Assembly (NCBI GenBank): GCA_031418035.1
Contig: JANOWU010000051.1
Coordinates: 1-64,000, forward strand
DNA: 64,000 bases
Source of the DNA: JANOYY01 sp031418035
Lineage (GTDB): Bacteria; Actinomycetota; Acidimicrobiia; Acidimicrobiales; JANYDT01
Direction: 5' to 3'
The notes beneath the pieces are model-generated. The model had not been told where the DNA came from. It was given only the letters and a program-made list of their open reading frames with translations, and ran no database searches. Within the stretch, counting starts at the first letter, position 1. Every line of letters starts with the position of its first letter. Positions 8,291 through 16,206 of the stretch are shown here, in pieces. The position numbers were made by a program, and so were the translations under genes.

Positions 8291-9025
8291 ATTACGTCCA
8301 ACTCTCACCCAATTACCGATTCCGAAGCAGACCGCCCGCCCCCGAAACGACGCCAGAGATGGACCGTTCGGCTTTTGGCGGGTCTCGGATTTATCGCAGT
8401 ATTACCGCGGATCGGGTTTCTCCTCAGCACTCGGGGCGATATCCGATCGGTGAAGACCGCCCCGTCCCTGCCGGTCGCCATGATCCTGGGGGCGGGCCTG
8501 CGATTCGACGGAAAGCCGAGCGACGTTCTCCAAGCGCGAGTCAACACGGCCGTGAGCCTGTACAAAGCGGGCAAGGTTCGCGTGTTGCTCATGTCGGGCG
8601 ATAACTCCCTTGCCGAATACGACGAAGTGTCGGCCATGAAGAAGGCTGCCGTGGCGCTAGGCGTCCCGAGCGAGCATGTTTTGCTGGACTTCGCTGGCTT
8701 CCGTACCCTGGATTCGTGTGTGCGCTTACGAAAGGTGTTTGGCCAAACTGAGGCGGTGATCGTGTCACAGGGCTTTCACCTGCCCCGGGCGATCCATCTC
8801 TGCCGGTGGGCCGGCGTCGCCGCGACCGGCGTGGAAGCACCCGACCCGCGGACCAGACCAAGGCGAATCTTCTCCGGCACCCGTGAAATCGCTGCCTCCT
8901 TTCAGGCGTGGCTCGACGCCCATGTGCTTGACCGCGGACCGAAGTTCCTCGGAGAACCAATCGACATCGACAACCCGCCCACCGACGCGCTCGAGCAACC
9001 GCTGCACGCCACACCGACGTCGTAA
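8291..9025 (+). CDS. DUF218 / YdcF-SanA family membrane-anchored protein
   Basis: About 244 residues. A basic N-terminus and one membrane segment (WTVRLLAGLGFIAVLPRIGFLL) precede a DUF218 domain with its hallmarks: VAMILGAGLRFDGKPS, the second block VLLMSGDNS, the acidic block EHVLLDFAGFRTLDSC and VIVSQGFHLPRAIHLC. E. coli SanA, of this family, affects envelope permeability to vancomycin; the enzymatic role is unsettled. The start is uncertain: no ATG, GTG or TTG lies between the upstream divergent gene and the membrane segment, so I propose ATT at 8291 behind a TAGGGT box; a TTG at 8375 would fall inside the membrane segment. Starts further upstream would overlap the divergent exporter gene. 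Confidence 0.8.
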   Translation: MTSNSHPITDSEADRPPPKRRQRWTVRLLAGLGFIAVLPRIGFLLSTRGDIRSVKTAPSLPVAMILGAGLRFDGKPSDVLQARVNTAVSLYKAGKVRVLLMSGDNSLAEYDEVSAMKKAAVALGVPSEHVLLDFAGFRTLDSCVRLRKVFGQTEAVIVSQGFHLPRAIHLCRWAGVAATGVEAPDPRTRPRRIFSGTREIAASFQAWLDAHVLDRGPKFLGEPIDIDNPPTDALEQPLHATPTS

Positions 9026-9085
9026 TTGGTCACCTTGTCGCTTCCCAACCGAGGCAGCGACCGATTACGGCCAGCGCATTGCTGC

Positions 9086-9091
9086 TACGTT
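9086..9091 (+). promoter_or_regulatory. -10 box of the adenylate cyclase gene
   Basis: TACGTT, 7 nt before the GTG at 9099; it settles the GTG as the start against longer open frames. Confidence 0.55.
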
Positions 9092-9098
9092 CGCCACC

Positions 9099-10196
9099 GT
9101 GTCGCATCCCGACGAGCAGATATGGACCGAGCGGGGTCTCCTGGACCCGACCAAGTCGAACGCAAGTCAACGTGTGGAGCTGCTGACGTGGTTGGCCCAA
9201 CGCGGAACAACGATCACCGAGATGGTGGAGGCGCAACGCAAGGGGCAGCTCAACGCCTTGGCCGGAGACCTGACGCTACGCCCCGGTCCGAAGACGACTC
9301 CTCGACAGGTGGCCGGCGAACTCGGCCTCGAGATCGCGTTCATCCAAGAGATCTGGTCCCTTGTTGGCCTGAGTTGGATCGATGCCGACGACGCAGTCAT
9401 TACTCGACCCGATTTTGCCTTCATCGAAATGTTCCAGAGCGCGGAAGAGATGTTCAGTCGCGAGGAGATCGCTCGCTTCGTGACCGTCCTCGGTGCCTCG
9501 TTGCGTCGGATCGCTGACGCAGCAGGCGAGATGTTTCTGCAAGACGTCGAAGCCCCGCTCAAGGCCAGCAACGCTTCGCCCGAACTCGAATTGGCGCGGG
9601 CGAATCTCGAAGGTACGGAGTTGGCGCGAGCAGCGAGCACCCTGTTTCCGCCCCTGTTCCTGGCCCACCTCGAAAACTTCACGGCACGCACACGCGTTGC
9701 CCGACAAGACAGCGAGGATTACGACACCGTTCGGCTCGCCGTCGGTTTCGTCGACCTGAGCGGGTTCACCGAAAGGTCCCGAAGCATGTCGCCTCGCGAC
9801 CTTCGCGACATGATCACCGCATTCGAACGACGAGCGAACCAGATCGTGTCGGAGTACGACGGGCGTATCGTCAAGTTGATCGGTGACGAGGTGATGTTCT
9901 CCGCAGTCACAGCGGCTGCGGGCTGTGCGATCGCGCTCGCGCTCACCGCCGACGCCCCGGATGGCACGCAGGCCCGAGGCGGACTGGCCTTCGGTGAAGT
10001 GATTGCCAGTGGTGGCGACCTGTACGGCCCAATCGTGAACATCGCGTCTCGCCTCGCCGACATCGCAATCCCCAACGAAGTCCTGGTCAACGAAGCCGTG
10101 ATGGAAGGCGTGCAAGGTCGGGTGTTCGAACCTGCCGGGCGGCGTCAATTGAAAGGCTTCAGCGAACCCGTGCCCCTTTGGACGCTGTCGAGCTGA
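9099..10196 (+). CDS. Class III adenylate cyclase with N-terminal regulatory domain
   Basis: 365 residues. The C-terminal cyclase domain (about 208-365) has the two metal-binding aspartates (Asp219 in GFVDLSGFTE, Asp263 in IGDEVMF), the ATP-selecting pair Lys259 and Asp307, and the transition-state residues Asn314 and Arg318 in VNIASRL. With Lys and Asp at the purine-recognising positions I call it an adenylate rather than guanylate cyclase. The N-terminal 200 residues are helical with a helix-turn-helix-like stretch (TTPRQVAGELGLEIAFIQEI) and no membrane segment; I infer a cytosolic regulatory domain of the kind found in mycobacterial Rv1264/Rv2212-type cyclases, but the resemblance is by eye. 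The product cAMP would act through CRP-type regulators not seen here. Confidence 0.92.
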   Translation: MSHPDEQIWTERGLLDPTKSNASQRVELLTWLAQRGTTITEMVEAQRKGQLNALAGDLTLRPGPKTTPRQVAGELGLEIAFIQEIWSLVGLSWIDADDAVITRPDFAFIEMFQSAEEMFSREEIARFVTVLGASLRRIADAAGEMFLQDVEAPLKASNASPELELARANLEGTELARAASTLFPPLFLAHLENFTARTRVARQDSEDYDTVRLAVGFVDLSGFTERSRSMSPRDLRDMITAFERRANQIVSEYDGRIVKLIGDEVMFSAVTAAAGCAIALALTADAPDGTQARGGLAFGEVIASGGDLYGPIVNIASRLADIAIPNEVLVNEAVMEGVQGRVFEPAGRRQLKGFSEPVPLWTLSS

Positions 10197-10205
10197 GCAC
10201 GAACA

Positions 10206-11387
10206 TCAGAACTTCGTGACCGCAGCAATTCCCAATAGGTTCCGACCGACTTTGTCGTACACGCGATCGGGATGCGCGTTGATATGCAGCGGCATCGCAA
10301 GAACATCGCGGTATCGCCGCTGAAACGACCCGCTCTCTCGCAGCGCGTTTCCTCCCAGCACGATGAGCAGGTGGTCCATCGCTTCGCGACACAGGCGCAG
10401 CGCTTGCGCGGACAGACCAGCTTGACGCTGATAGTCGTCTTCGGTCGGAAGCGCACCATGAGCAATGCGCTCGTCGACTTCGCGGCATCCCACGTCGACG
10501 ACCGCGCTCGCCGCGCTGATCATCGCCGACGCCTCACCGAGACGCATCGACACCATCGGAAGGTCGACCATTGCGACACCGATAATCGCGCGTCGCCTCT
10601 TGATCCCTTCGACCGCCTCTGCGAGTGCTGCGCCCGTCGCACCAACCGCTTGCGCGGCCAACCAGAGATCAGACAGACCGACCCAATCTTCTCGGTACCG
10701 GCAATGGATCACCGGATAGTCGGCGTGGCGAAACACCTCCGCCCGATTTGCCGAGTACCACGTGGTGCAACGGGCCTTCGCAACCCGGCTCCCGTCGTGA
10801 TGAACCGTATCGGTCGCTGATGCACGAAGACCGACGCCATCCCAGGTTGGCTCGACACGAACATGAACACCGTCGATCGGAACGATGCCGAAGAGCAACT
10901 CGGGGTCGGCATTCGGAGTCGACGTGGGGTCCTTCAACGCGAACGCCGCGCCCACCCATTCGCCGTAGCGGGCACCGGATCCGAACATTGTAGGTCCACA
11001 TAGTTCTATGTCACCGTCGCCGGTGACGGCCCCGTACAGACGAGAGCCTGCGCCGGCCGGAAAAGCTACCCACTCGCGTCGTTCGACGATGCCCCGCAAT
11101 ACCTCGGTGCTGGCCGGACCCAACGCGCCGGCGAAAAGGTGGAACACGCTCAGGTGATTCCACAGACACCACGCCGTCGATCCGCAAGCCGCTGCTACAG
11201 CACCCAACTCCTTGGCGACGTCGGTGACACTCGACTCGAGACCGCCGAGCTCACGTGATGCCGTCATCGACATGACCGGTGACGCTTTCAGCGCCGCGAT
11301 CACCGATGGTGCTACGGAACGCGAACGATCGGCGTCTTCAGCCTGCGCCGCAATTTCGGAGAGAAGTCCTGCGCTGAGAACGCCCAT
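10206..11387 (-). CDS. Acyl-CoA dehydrogenase-like flavoprotein (HsaA-type monooxygenase family)
   Basis: 393 residues with the acyl-CoA dehydrogenase fold: helical N-terminal domain (MTASRELGGLESSVTDVA, AAACGSTAWCLWNHLSVF), central beta domain and a C-terminal helical domain (QAGLSAQALRLCREAMDHLL, GGNALRESGSFQRRYRDV). The AACGSTAW-type motif and the RDV near the C-terminus are typical of the flavin-dependent hydroxylase branch (HsaA and p-hydroxyphenylacetate hydroxylase C2), which use reduced flavin from a separate reductase, rather than true acyl-CoA dehydrogenases. Substrate unknown and no reductase adjacent. A TAGGTT box 6 nt before the ATG supports the start. Convergent with the cyclase gene, 9 nt apart. 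Confidence 0.85.
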   Translation of the reverse strand: MGVLSAGLLSEIAAQAEDADRSRSVAPSVIAALKASPVMSMTASRELGGLESSVTDVAKELGAVAAACGSTAWCLWNHLSVFHLFAGALGPASTEVLRGIVERREWVAFPAGAGSRLYGAVTGDGDIELCGPTMFGSGARYGEWVGAAFALKDPTSTPNADPELLFGIVPIDGVHVRVEPTWDGVGLRASATDTVHHDGSRVAKARCTTWYSANRAEVFRHADYPVIHCRYREDWVGLSDLWLAAQAVGATGAALAEAVEGIKRRRAIIGVAMVDLPMVSMRLGEASAMISAASAVVDVGCREVDERIAHGALPTEDDYQRQAGLSAQALRLCREAMDHLLIVLGGNALRESGSFQRRYRDVLAMPLHINAHPDRVYDKVGRNLLGIAAVTKF

Positions 11388-11393
11388 CGGTCA

Positions 11394-11399
11394 AACCTA
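11394..11399 (-). promoter_or_regulatory. -10 box of the HsaA-type flavoprotein gene
   Basis: TAGGTT on the minus strand, 6 nt before the ATG at 11387. Confidence 0.55.
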
Positions 11400-11436
11400 C
11401 CCTTGCGCTCTCCGCAAACCCAGTCGACCGACCCGG

Positions 11437-12264
11437 TCAGCCGTGGGTTTGCGACGCCATCGTCCATCGCCAGGTGACGGTACGTTCCAGGACCTCTCCG
11501 GGCTCCAACCGACAGTCCTCCGGAACGAGGTTGAACGAATCGGGCGGGCCCGACTGCGGTTCCACGCAGATCGCATGGGGTGGGTCATACATGACGACGT
11601 TCTCGCACTCATGAAGAACGTCGACGCGAACAAATCCATCCCACTGCAACGAGATCGCGCCGACGTTTTCGAAGCAGTCATCCCACGGTCGCGGCCCAAC
11701 GGGCACCACCTTGCCAGAGGGAATGTAGTCGTCGTCGCGAACCAGTAAGCCCGCATCGGACATCTCCGCGTCGAGTCGAAGCGGGCCGCCCGATTCAAGT
11801 TGACGTCGAAACCACGGGTGCCACCCGACCGTCGCCGGCATCGGCTGATCGCCGGCGACGACAGTGAGCGTCTGGGTCAGTGAATCCGTGCCCAGGTGAA
11901 TCAAGTGGGTGACGGATCCGCCAAAGGGCCACGGATCTTCCAACCGCATGCCGATCATGACCCAGTCATCGCTCCCGGTCAGGTAGGCCCACGGTACGTC
12001 GAACGTTGTGCCATGGATCGCGTGCTGATCCATCGTGGGCGCCATCTTGTAGTCGACGCCGTCGAAGCTGAACTCGCCATCGCGCAGTCGCCCGGCCCAC
12101 GGGACCATGGCATAGGAGCCCCACCCGAACGGCTGGTTGCTCGGGGTGCGCTGCTCCAACAGTTCGTTCCCGTGAATCTTCCACGACGAAAGCCGACCGC
12201 CTCGACCGAGGTCTATCGCCACCGAACAGGGGCCTGCGCGGAGAAGAAGCGGTGCCGATGTCAT
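11437..12264 (-). CDS. Aldose 1-epimerase family protein
   Basis: 275 residues from the ATG at 12264. Family motifs: the N-terminal GRGGRLSSWKIHGNELL, the WAGRLRDGEFSFDGVDY block that carries the substrate Arg, the catalytic-type His in DQHAIHGTTFD, a second His in VGWHPWFRR, and the acidic base near the C-terminus (ICVEPQSGPPDSFN). It would interconvert alpha and beta anomers of free hexoses (mutarotase) or of a related sugar; the exact sugar cannot be assigned. An in-frame ATG 11 codons upstream exists, but a TAAGACT sequence 6 nt before 12264, resembling a -10 box, favours the shorter form. Cytosolic, no signal peptide. Confidence 0.88.
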   Translation of the reverse strand: MTSAPLLLRAGPCSVAIDLGRGGRLSSWKIHGNELLEQRTPSNQPFGWGSYAMVPWAGRLRDGEFSFDGVDYKMAPTMDQHAIHGTTFDVPWAYLTGSDDWVMIGMRLEDPWPFGGSVTHLIHLGTDSLTQTLTVVAGDQPMPATVGWHPWFRRQLESGGPLRLDAEMSDAGLLVRDDDYIPSGKVVPVGPRPWDDCFENVGAISLQWDGFVRVDVLHECENVVMYDPPHAICVEPQSGPPDSFNLVPEDCRLEPGEVLERTVTWRWTMASQTHG

Positions 12265-12350
12265 CACCACAGTCTTACCTTGGATCCGTGGCCGCACCGA
12301 TACGTTCGGCCGGATTCGCCTGGGGGCGTTGCGGCGCCTTCACTCCGGCC

Positions 12351-12392
12351 CCGCAAGTTGGAGTCTGAGTGCTCCGACCCGCAAGTTGGAGT
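12351..12392. repeat. Two copies of a GTTGGAGT-containing direct repeat
   Basis: The 14-mer CCGCAAGTTGGAGT occurs at 12351-12364 and again at 12379-12392, a 28-bp period, in the gap between the epimerase and the LLM oxidoreductase genes. The core GTTGGAGTGCC recurs in the 19.9-20.06 kb gap. Confidence 0.7.
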
Positions 12393-12403
12393 GCCTCGAA
12401 TAG

Positions 12404-13240
12404 TCAGTGGACGTATCGACGCCCGAGGTCCTCGACCATGGCCACGATCGAGGAGGGCTCTTGGGAACGCACGAGCGGAATCAGGCGGTGCACTCCCATA
12501 GCGTCGTAGGCAGCAACGGACTCATCGTCGAGGGGAGCCCGCGGAGTAACCGAGATCTCCAACGGCCCCAACGAGGCCGGCCGTTCGAACCGGTCGGCGG
12601 CCTTGGCCAGCCCCTCGAGGCATGCTCGCGTCCCGGCGACGTCGAGACCGAAGCCGTACCAACCCTGCGACGTAGTGACGGCACGTCGATACGCCGCCGC
12701 GGTATGCCCGGCCATCACCACGGGAGGTCCGCCCACCTGAGCGGGTTTCGGATTCGCCTTCACGCCGGAAAACTCGACGTACGTTCCCGCATAGGGCTCG
12801 TCGCGCCAGATTGCGCGCATCGCCGCAATCGAATCCTCGGTTCGACCGCCTCGATCGTCCATCGAAATGCCAAGGGCCCGGAACTCGGGTTCGAGGTAGC
12901 CGACGCCGACGCCGAAGAGCAGTCGACCACCGGAGAGAAAATCGAGTGACGCAAGCTCCTTGGCCAAGACGAGCGGATTGCGTTGAGGAAGGATGATGAT
13001 GCCCGTGCCAAGGAGCAATCGACTCGTGTTCGCTGCGACCCATGTCAACGCGACCGCTGGGTCGAGCATGGGTGTTTCAGGCCCGACCGGCGACGGAGGT
13101 ACTTGAGGATCCGGAAGGACCACGTGCTCGCCCGTCCAGACCGAATCGAACCCCGCGGCCTCACACGCCTGCGACACCGCGATCATGGTGGCTGGGTTGG
13201 CACACGGCCCTGAGTTGATCCCGAAAAGTCCAATCTTCAT
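12404..13240 (-). CDS. LLM-class F420-dependent oxidoreductase (TIGR03619-like)
   Basis: 278 residues, luciferase-like TIM barrel: KIGLFGINSGPCANP at the N-terminus, CEAAGFDSVWTGEHVVLP (helix 1/strand 2 with the conserved EH), LLLGTGIIILPQRNPLVLAKELASLD and GGRLLFGVGVGYLEPEFRALG. These blocks are those of F420-dependent LLM proteins of the TIGR03619 type; most lack known substrates. The chosen ATG at 13240 sits 6 nt after a TACTCT box, better than the in-frame ATG 10 codons upstream. It is divergent from the molybdoenzyme gene, with only 74 bp between starts, so the two may share regulation. Confidence 0.88.
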   Translation of the reverse strand: MKIGLFGINSGPCANPATMIAVSQACEAAGFDSVWTGEHVVLPDPQVPPSPVGPETPMLDPAVALTWVAANTSRLLLGTGIIILPQRNPLVLAKELASLDFLSGGRLLFGVGVGYLEPEFRALGISMDDRGGRTEDSIAAMRAIWRDEPYAGTYVEFSGVKANPKPAQVGGPPVVMAGHTAAAYRRAVTTSQGWYGFGLDVAGTRACLEGLAKAADRFERPASLGPLEISVTPRAPLDDESVAAYDAMGVHRLIPLVRSQEPSSIVAMVEDLGRRYVH

Positions 13241-13246
13241 GGCGCA

Positions 13247-13252
13247 AGAGTA
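13247..13252 (-). promoter_or_regulatory. -10 box of the LLM oxidoreductase gene
   Basis: TACTCT on the minus strand, 6 nt before the ATG at 13240. Confidence 0.55.
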
Positions 13253-13301
13253 CGCCCGCGGGCCGAGCAAACACGAGTCGCTCGACGCGCAAAGTTGCTG
13301 T

Positions 13302-13307
13302 TACCGT
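13302..13307 (+). promoter_or_regulatory. -10 box of the CoxL-like gene
   Basis: TACCGT, 7 nt before the ATG at 13315; argues against the GTG at 13309, which would lie only 1 nt downstream of the box. Confidence 0.55.
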
Positions 13308-13314
13308 CGTGGCA

Positions 13315-15708
13315 ATGACAACGCTCGGAGACTCCATTCAAGGTTCGATTCTTGGCACGCGCGTGGTTCGATCCGAGGACCCGGCGCTTTTACTCGGCCG
13401 TGGTGTCTACGTCGCCGATCTTCCGTTGGAGGGCCGACTACACGCGTCGTTCGCTCGATCGCAGGTCGCTCACGGCATCATCCGCTCGATACACACCGAT
13501 GCCGCAAAGGCGATGCCCGGAGTTGTTGCGGTGTGGACGGCGTCGGACCTCAACGTTGCGCCCCACCACGGATTCGTTCCCGTGCACGAGAATTTCGCCC
13601 GAGCGCCGCTGACCGCCGATCGCGTGAGATTCGTCGGCGACGCGTTCGCAGTCGTGTTTGCCGAAACCGGCGCGCAGGCCGAAGACGCCGCGGAGGCGAT
13701 CTGGGCGGAGATCGACGAACTCCCCGTCCTCATCGACCCCGAGGTCGCACTCGCCGATGGCGCCGAGTTGATCTTTCCGGCTCATGGATCCAACCAAGCC
13801 CTGTTGATCGCCGACAAAAAACGCGTCGACCTCGAATCTACGGCCGACGTCATCGTGCGCGGCCGCTACGTCAACCAACGCGTAGCCGTTGCGCCAATGG
13901 AACCCGACTGCTGCGCCGCCGCGCCCGCTTCGGATGGCCGCATTACGGTCTGGGCGTCGACGCAAATGCCCCATGCCCTGCACGGCCAACTCGCCGCCGC
14001 CCTCGGGTGGGAGAACGCCGACCTGCATTTGGTGACCCCTCAGGTCGGCGGTGGTTTCGGCGGCAAGGCCGGCATCCACCATGAGTACACCGTTGTCACC
14101 AAGGCAGCGAAAGAACTGAATCGTCCGGTCGTCTGGTTCCCGACGCGCAGCGAAGACATGCGGGCGCTCCCCCACAGCCGCGGACAGATCCAATACGCCG
14201 AACTCGGCTGTAAGAAGGACGGCACATTCACGGGCCTTCGCGTTCATCTCATTGGCGACGCTGGCGCGTATCCCACGGTGGGCGCGTTCCTCCCCGGCGG
14301 AACACGTCGGATGGCCCCCGGTACCTACCGGTTTCCATCAATGGAGTTCCATGTCGCCGTCGCCGTAACCAACACCACACCCATGGGCGCCTACCGTGGT
14401 GCGGGGCGTCCGGAGGCCACGGCGCTTCTCGAACGACTCGTCGACCAGGCCGCGCTCGAACTCGGTATCGACCCGATCGACATACGCGAACGCAACTTTC
14501 TCGGCGACGACGTGTTCCCGTTCACGTCCCTCACCGGCAACGTCTACGACTCGGGTCGCTACATGATGGCGTTGCGAACCGCGGCCGAGCAGATCGGCTA
14601 CGCCGAACTCCGCGCCGAACAGGCAACCCGTCGCGCGAACGGCGACCGCAAACTCCTCGGGATCGGGGTTTCGGCGTACGTCGAAATCACGGCGGGCGGA
14701 GGAGCGAGCGAGTTCGGTGCCGTCGAGGTTCACGCTGATGGGTCGGCGACGATGTTCGCCGGAACATCTGCGCATGGTCAGGGACATCAAACGTCGTATG
14801 CAATGCTCGTGTCGGCGCAGACGGGCATCCCCGTCGACCGCATTCGCCTTGTCGACGGCGATACGGATCGTGTCCCGCAGGGTGGGGGCACCGGTGGATC
14901 TCGTTCGTTGCAACTCGCCGGGTCCGCGGTTCACAAGGCCACAGAGGCAATGGTCGAGAAGGCACGCGCCCTGGCGGCCACGCTCCTCGAAGCAGATCCG
15001 GCCGACGTTGTCGTCGACACCTCGACGGGAACGCTCGGCGTTGCGGGCGTTCCGACATCGGGAATCAGTTGGGGTGCCCTGGCCGCTCACGCCGTCGACT
15101 CAGGCGATGGCCCCCTGGCCGCAGAGTTCATCTTCAATCAGGAAAACGCGACGTTCCCGTTCGGAGCTCACATCGCCGTCGTGGAGGTCGACGCCGACAC
15201 GGGTGAGACGCGACTCATTCGCCACCTCGCCGTCGACGACTGTGGCACGGTATTGAACCCTCTGATCGTGGAGGGCCAACAACACGGTGGCATCGCCGCT
15301 GGCGTGGGCCAAGCGCTCTACGAGCAAGTGGCCTACGACGCGGCCGGCAACCCGATCACGTCGAATTTCGCCGACTACGGACTTCCCTCGGCCGCCGAGC
15401 TACCCAGCTTCGATGTTCGTTCCACCCAAACACCGTCGCCACTGAACCCGCTCGGCGCGAAGGGCATCGGCGAAGCCTCAACGATTGGGTCGACGCCCGC
15501 CGTCCAGAACGCGGTGATCGACGCCGTCTCCCACTGGGGAGTGCGGCACATCGATATGCCGTGCACACCGGAACGGGTATGGCGCACGATCGTTGCGGCG
15601 CAGGCGGGGTCCCCGCCGAACCCGTGGTCGGAACCACCGGCGGTCTTCACAGCTCCCGCCCAGGAGGTCGACAACGAAGCCGGGATCGCCGCCGCCGAAG
15701 GCGTGTAG
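13315..15708 (+). CDS. Xanthine dehydrogenase/CO dehydrogenase family molybdopterin-binding large subunit (form II CoxL-like)
   Basis: 797 residues, the full length of a CoxL-type subunit. N-terminal RSEDPALLLGRGVYVADL and the molybdopterin-binding PQVGGGFGGKAGIHHEY are typical. The active-site loop reads MGAYRGAGRPEA: this is the AYRGAGR signature of form II enzymes, not the AYxCSFR of true aerobic CO dehydrogenase. The catalytic Glu is present in LGAKGIGEAS near residue 710. Such subunits hydroxylate aromatic or aldehyde-type substrates using a molybdenum cofactor and need a FAD subunit and a 2Fe-2S subunit; neither is encoded beside it here. Substrate not assignable. Confidence 0.92.
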   Translation: MTTLGDSIQGSILGTRVVRSEDPALLLGRGVYVADLPLEGRLHASFARSQVAHGIIRSIHTDAAKAMPGVVAVWTASDLNVAPHHGFVPVHENFARAPLTADRVRFVGDAFAVVFAETGAQAEDAAEAIWAEIDELPVLIDPEVALADGAELIFPAHGSNQALLIADKKRVDLESTADVIVRGRYVNQRVAVAPMEPDCCAAAPASDGRITVWASTQMPHALHGQLAAALGWENADLHLVTPQVGGGFGGKAGIHHEYTVVTKAAKELNRPVVWFPTRSEDMRALPHSRGQIQYAELGCKKDGTFTGLRVHLIGDAGAYPTVGAFLPGGTRRMAPGTYRFPSMEFHVAVAVTNTTPMGAYRGAGRPEATALLERLVDQAALELGIDPIDIRERNFLGDDVFPFTSLTGNVYDSGRYMMALRTAAEQIGYAELRAEQATRRANGDRKLLGIGVSAYVEITAGGGASEFGAVEVHADGSATMFAGTSAHGQGHQTSYAMLVSAQTGIPVDRIRLVDGDTDRVPQGGGTGGSRSLQLAGSAVHKATEAMVEKARALAATLLEADPADVVVDTSTGTLGVAGVPTSGISWGALAAHAVDSGDGPLAAEFIFNQENATFPFGAHIAVVEVDADTGETRLIRHLAVDDCGTVLNPLIVEGQQHGGIAAGVGQALYEQVAYDAAGNPITSNFADYGLPSAAELPSFDVRSTQTPSPLNPLGAKGIGEASTIGSTPAVQNAVIDAVSHWGVRHIDMPCTPERVWRTIVAAQAGSPPNPWSEPPAVFTAPAQEVDNEAGIAAAEGV

Positions 15709-15733
15709 GCCGTTCGGAGCAAGGGTTTCCCGC

Positions 15734-16141
15734 CTACAGCCACACCGCTTGATCCACGGCATCATCGACCTGCTCACAGGTGGGACACCACCGAATCCAG
15801 TGCAGGGCGGTTCCGCAGGGGCCGTGTACGTGAGTGGATGAGCCACCGTCGACCTGTTCGGCCCAGGTTTCGAGCACGCCAAGGACGTCGGCCAGCGAGC
15901 GCCCATCAGGGCTCAGTGCGTACTGCAATCGTCGGGGACGTTCTTGATAGGCCTGCGCGTCGACCAGTTGTGCGGCCATGAGATGGCGCAGTCGGGCGGC
16001 CAGCACGTTGGGCGCAATGCCGCCCAGCTCGGCGGCCAGGTCGTTGTAGCGCTTCGCTCCGGGGAGCAGCACTTTCACGATTTGGAGCGACCAACGGTCA
16101 CCAAGGGCCTTCAACGCTCTGTCCAGGGCCGGAGATGTCAT
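15734..16141 (-). CDS. HxlR-family winged-helix regulator with C-terminal Cys/His cluster
   Basis: 135 residues. The winged helix (about 5-95) starts SPALDRALKALGDRWSLQI, with the recognition-helix region APNVLAARLRHLM and wing ERPRRLQYALSPDGRSL, as in HxlR regulators. The usual redox-sensing N-terminal Cys of the family (CPI motif) is absent. Instead the C-terminal 30 residues hold Cys109, His114, Cys119 and Cys122 (C-x4-H-x4-C-x2-C), a likely small zinc site. Divergent from the HtrA-like protease with a palindrome in the shared 65-bp gap; I infer auto-regulation and control of the protease. Start is ATG at 16141; longer in-frame starts would run into the protease coding sequence. Confidence 0.85.
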   Translation of the reverse strand: MTSPALDRALKALGDRWSLQIVKVLLPGAKRYNDLAAELGGIAPNVLAARLRHLMAAQLVDAQAYQERPRRLQYALSPDGRSLADVLGVLETWAEQVDGGSSTHVHGPCGTALHWIRWCPTCEQVDDAVDQAVWL

Positions 16142-16187
16142 GGAATAAGTGTGCCAGACCGCTCGTTCTCGAGTAACTTGCACATAG

Positions 16188-16198
16188 CTAGTGACTAG
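16188..16198. promoter_or_regulatory. Candidate HxlR operator palindrome
   Basis: CTAGTGACTAG is a perfect inverted repeat (5-bp arms around one central base) in the gap between the HxlR gene and the protease gene, 8 nt upstream of the protease ATG and overlapping the region where its promoter should lie. Assignment to HxlR is by position only. Confidence 0.4.
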
Positions 16199-16206
16199 GA
16201 GAACAC

